A program made the position numbers and the translations under genes. A DNA stretch of 64,000 nucleotides from assembly GCF_017833525.1 (NCBI RefSeq), contig NZ_JAFICD010000001.1:2356001-2420000 (forward strand). Reading direction: 5' to 3'. Below, one piece after another: positions 62,278-64,000 of this stretch (positions are counted from its first letter, which is position 1; every line of letters begins with the position of its first letter). Under the pieces are notes generated by a model. It did not search any database, was not told the DNA's origin, and was given only the letters and a program-made list of their open reading frames with translations. Source of the stretch: Duganella sp. 1411. GTDB lineage: Bacteria > Pseudomonadota > Gammaproteobacteria > Burkholderiales > Burkholderiaceae_D.

Positions 62278-62823
62278 TTATTTCGCCGATTCGCCTTTTT
62301 TGATCCATGCCGCCAGTTGATGCGGACGCAGACCGTCGTAGTCCTCGAACGGCTGGTGGATCCACGGATTGTGCGGCAGTTCTTCCATCTGGTAGTCCGG
62401 CTTGAAGGCCGAGCTGCCCTTGGTCCAGATCACGGCCGACTTCACGTCGGTGACGCCTTCGAAGTTGTCCTTCAAATGCTTCATCACCTTGATCAGGGTG
62501 ACGCCGGAATCGGCCAGGTCGTCCACCAGCAGGATCTTGCCGGAGAGCGGGCCCTTGGTCATCGTCATGTACTTGGCGATGTCCAGGTCACCGCGCACGG
62601 TGCCCGCTTCCTCGCGGTAGGAGCTGGTCGACAGGATCGCCAGCGGCACGTCGAAGATGCGCGAGAAGACGTCGCCAGGACGCACGCCGCCGCGCGCCAG
62701 GCACAGGACCATGTCGAACTTCCAGCCCGATTCATGGACCTTCAGCGCCAGGCGCTCGATCAGGCGGTGGTACTCGTCCCAGGATACCCACAGGTGTTTT
62801 TCGTTCGATTGCGGTTCGCTCAT
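62278..62823 (-). CDS. Purine phosphoribosyltransferase
   Basis: 181 residues with the type I PRTase signature ILLVDDLADSGVTLIKV (PRPP site) and LARGGVRPGDVFSRI. It converts hypoxanthine, xanthine or guanine plus PRPP to the nucleotide in purine salvage. It lies 12 bp after purA on the same strand, a common arrangement, and is followed by a strong terminator. Which base is preferred cannot be told from sequence. Confidence 0.88.
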   Translation of the reverse strand: MSEPQSNEKHLWVSWDEYHRLIERLALKVHESGWKFDMVLCLARGGVRPGDVFSRIFDVPLAILSTSSYREEAGTVRGDLDIAKYMTMTKGPLSGKILLVDDLADSGVTLIKVMKHLKDNFEGVTDVKSAVIWTKGSSAFKPDYQMEELPHNPWIHQPFEDYDGLRPHQLAAWIKKGESAK

Positions 62824-62835
62824 GATGATTCCTTA

Positions 62836-64000
62836 TTATTCGAACGGATGACGCAGAACGATCGTCTCTTCACGATCCGGACCGGTCGATACCATGTCGA
62901 CCGGCACGCCGACCAACTCTTCGATACGTTTGATGTAGGCGCGCGCGGTGGCCGGCAGCGCGGCCAGCGATTTCGCGCCGACGGTGCTCTCGGTCCAACC
63001 AGGCATCTCTTCGTAGACCGGCACGCAGCGCGCGGCTTCCTCGGCGCCCGACGGGAAGATGTCGACGGCGACGCCGTCGATGGTGTAGCCGGTGCACAGC
63101 TTGAGCGTTTCCAGGCCGTCCAGCACATCGAGCTTGGTCAGGCACATGCCGGTGACGCCGTTGATCTGGACCGAGCGGCGCAGCAGCGCGGCGTCGAACC
63201 AGCCGCAGCGGCGCGCCCGGCCCGTGACGGTGCCGAACTCGTGGCCCACTTGCGCCAGGTGGTGGCCGACGCCGGCATCGGTCGGCAGCTCCGACGGGAA
63301 CGGGCCGGAACCGACGCGGGTGGTGTAGGCCTTGGTGATGCCCATGATGTAGTGCAGCATGTTCGGACCGACGCCGGAACCGGCGGCGGCGTTGCCGGCC
63401 ACGCAGTTCGACGAGGTGACGAACGGATAGGTGCCGTGGTCGACGTCCAGCAGCGAGCCTTGCGCGCCTTCGAACAGCAGGTTGGCGCCGGCCTTGTGCG
63501 CGGCGTACAGCGCGCTCGAGACGTCGGTCACCATCGGGCGCAGGCGCGGCACGTAGGCCAGCGCGTCGTCCAGGGTTTTCTGGTATTCGATGCGCGGGGC
63601 CTTGAGGTAGTTCTCCAGCACGAAGTTGTGGTAGTCGAGGTTCTCGGCCAGCTTTTCGGCGAAGCGCTTTTCGTTGAGCAGGTCGGCGACGCGGATGGCG
63701 CGGCGCGCCACCTTGTCTTCGTAGGCCGGGCCGATGCCCTTGCCGGTGGTGCCGATCTTCGCTTCGCCGCGGGCGGCTTCACGGGCCAGGTCGAGCGCGG
63801 CGTGGTAAGGCAGGATCACGGGAGCGGCGTCCGACACCTTCAGGCGCGAGGCGACTTCGACGCCGACTTTTTCCAGCTTGTCGATTTCGCGCAGCACGTC
63901 CGGCACCGACACCACCACACCGTTACCGATGTAGCAGGCCACGCCCGGACGCATGATGCCCGACGGGATCAGCTGCAGCGCGGTCTTCACGCCGCCGATG
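62836..64000 (-). CDS. purA: Adenylosuccinate synthetase, 3' part cut by the window edge
   Basis: The visible 388 or so codons cover most of the usual 430-residue enzyme; the N-terminal GTP-binding residues lie outside. Motifs seen include [36 protein letters not shown] and [12 protein letters not shown]. PurA joins IMP and aspartate using GTP, the first step to AMP. The frame is open to the window edge. Confidence 0.95.
   Translation of the reverse strand, partial: IGGVKTALQLIPSGIMRPGVACYIGNGVVVSVPDVLREIDKLEKVGVEVASRLKVSDAAPVILPYHAALDLAREAARGEAKIGTTGKGIGPAYEDKVARRAIRVADLLNEKRFAEKLAENLDYHNFVLENYLKAPRIEYQKTLDDALAYVPRLRPMVTDVSSALYAAHKAGANLLFEGAQGSLLDVDHGTYPFVTSSNCVAGNAAAGSGVGPNMLHYIMGITKAYTTRVGSGPFPSELPTDAGVGHHLAQVGHEFGTVTGRARRCGWFDAALLRRSVQINGVTGMCLTKLDVLDGLETLKLCTGYTIDGVAVDIFPSGAEEAARCVPVYEEMPGWTESTVGAKSLAALPATARAYIKRIEELVGVPVDMVSTGPDREETIVLRHPFE

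Overview
The window is high-GC, gene-dense bacterial chromosome. It most likely comes from a betaproteobacterium of the Oxalobacteraceae (Massilia/Duganella/Janthinobacterium group). That placement is an inference from the mix of gene families: a PEP-CTERM exoprotein, a DUF3334 (CheX-like) protein, several TonB-dependent receptors, a compact type VI secretion (T6SS) cluster and a tyrB-uvrB pair. No 16S rRNA or marker search was possible.

Region 1 (about 0.2-18 kb) is a T6SS locus. The minus-strand run tssA-tssH-tssE-hcp-tssC-tssB-TPR lipoprotein diverges from tssJ-tssK-tssL. A second minus-strand block follows, carrying a BON/OmpA peptidoglycan-binding protein, tagF, tssM and a membrane-anchored M15 (VanY/TagX-like) peptidase. 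tssF, tssG, vgrG and PAAR genes are not in the window. In particular, tssE is followed directly by tssH, where tssF and tssG often sit. A strong intrinsic terminator follows hcp.

Region 2 (18-28 kb) is mixed. It holds an Hsp20 chaperone, tRNA-Asn, a TonB-dependent receptor, a DUF3334 protein, a Ser/Thr kinase with a TPR tail, an FHA-type sigma-54 activator and several small unknown proteins. The kinase and the FHA activator could form a phospho-signalling pair.

Region 3 (28.4-33.8 kb) is the most unusual stretch. Two intact tRNA-Asn genes lie on the minus strand. Below the first is a 3.9-kb island of AT-richer genes, and the island ends at a 46-nt copy of the 3' part of tRNA-Asn, from anticodon loop to CCA. 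That is the classical footprint of tRNA-targeted integration. Inside it, three unrelated cargo genes (an HExxH metallopeptidase, a HEPN-motif protein, and a protein with a helical GYSLEICLK segment) are separated by diverged copies of a roughly 200-bp sequence that also forms the 3' flank of the intact tRNA-Asn genes. No integrase is visible. It reads as repeated insertion of small cargo at a tRNA-Asn hotspot, and is a candidate for undescribed accessory or defence functions.

Region 4 (33.9-40.4 kb) is ordinary: tyrB-like aminotransferase, uvrB, pirin, a secreted alpha/beta hydrolase, and an sdpR-sdpI-like repressor/membrane protein pair with a visible operator.

Region 5 (40.4-58.5 kb) is a complete sugar utilisation locus, probably for beta-1,2-glucan. 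It encodes an Oar-like TonB-dependent receptor, a GH144-type secreted glucanase, a binding protein with two permeases and an ATPase, a large secreted discoidin plus six-hairpin glycosidase, a GH1 beta-glucosidase, a GH94 phosphorylase resembling the cyclic glucan synthase C-terminus, and a LacI regulator preceded by two identical perfect 18-bp palindromes. Genes overlap by ATGA or TAATG junctions, which suggests one coupled operon.

Region 6 (58.6-64 kb) contains a DUF2306 membrane protein, a LytS/LytTR two-component system, a MarC-family protein, a purine phosphoribosyltransferase and the 3' part of purA. A family of REP-like palindromes (GGCGGATTA...TAATCCGCC) is scattered through intergenic gaps, twice as inverted pairs.
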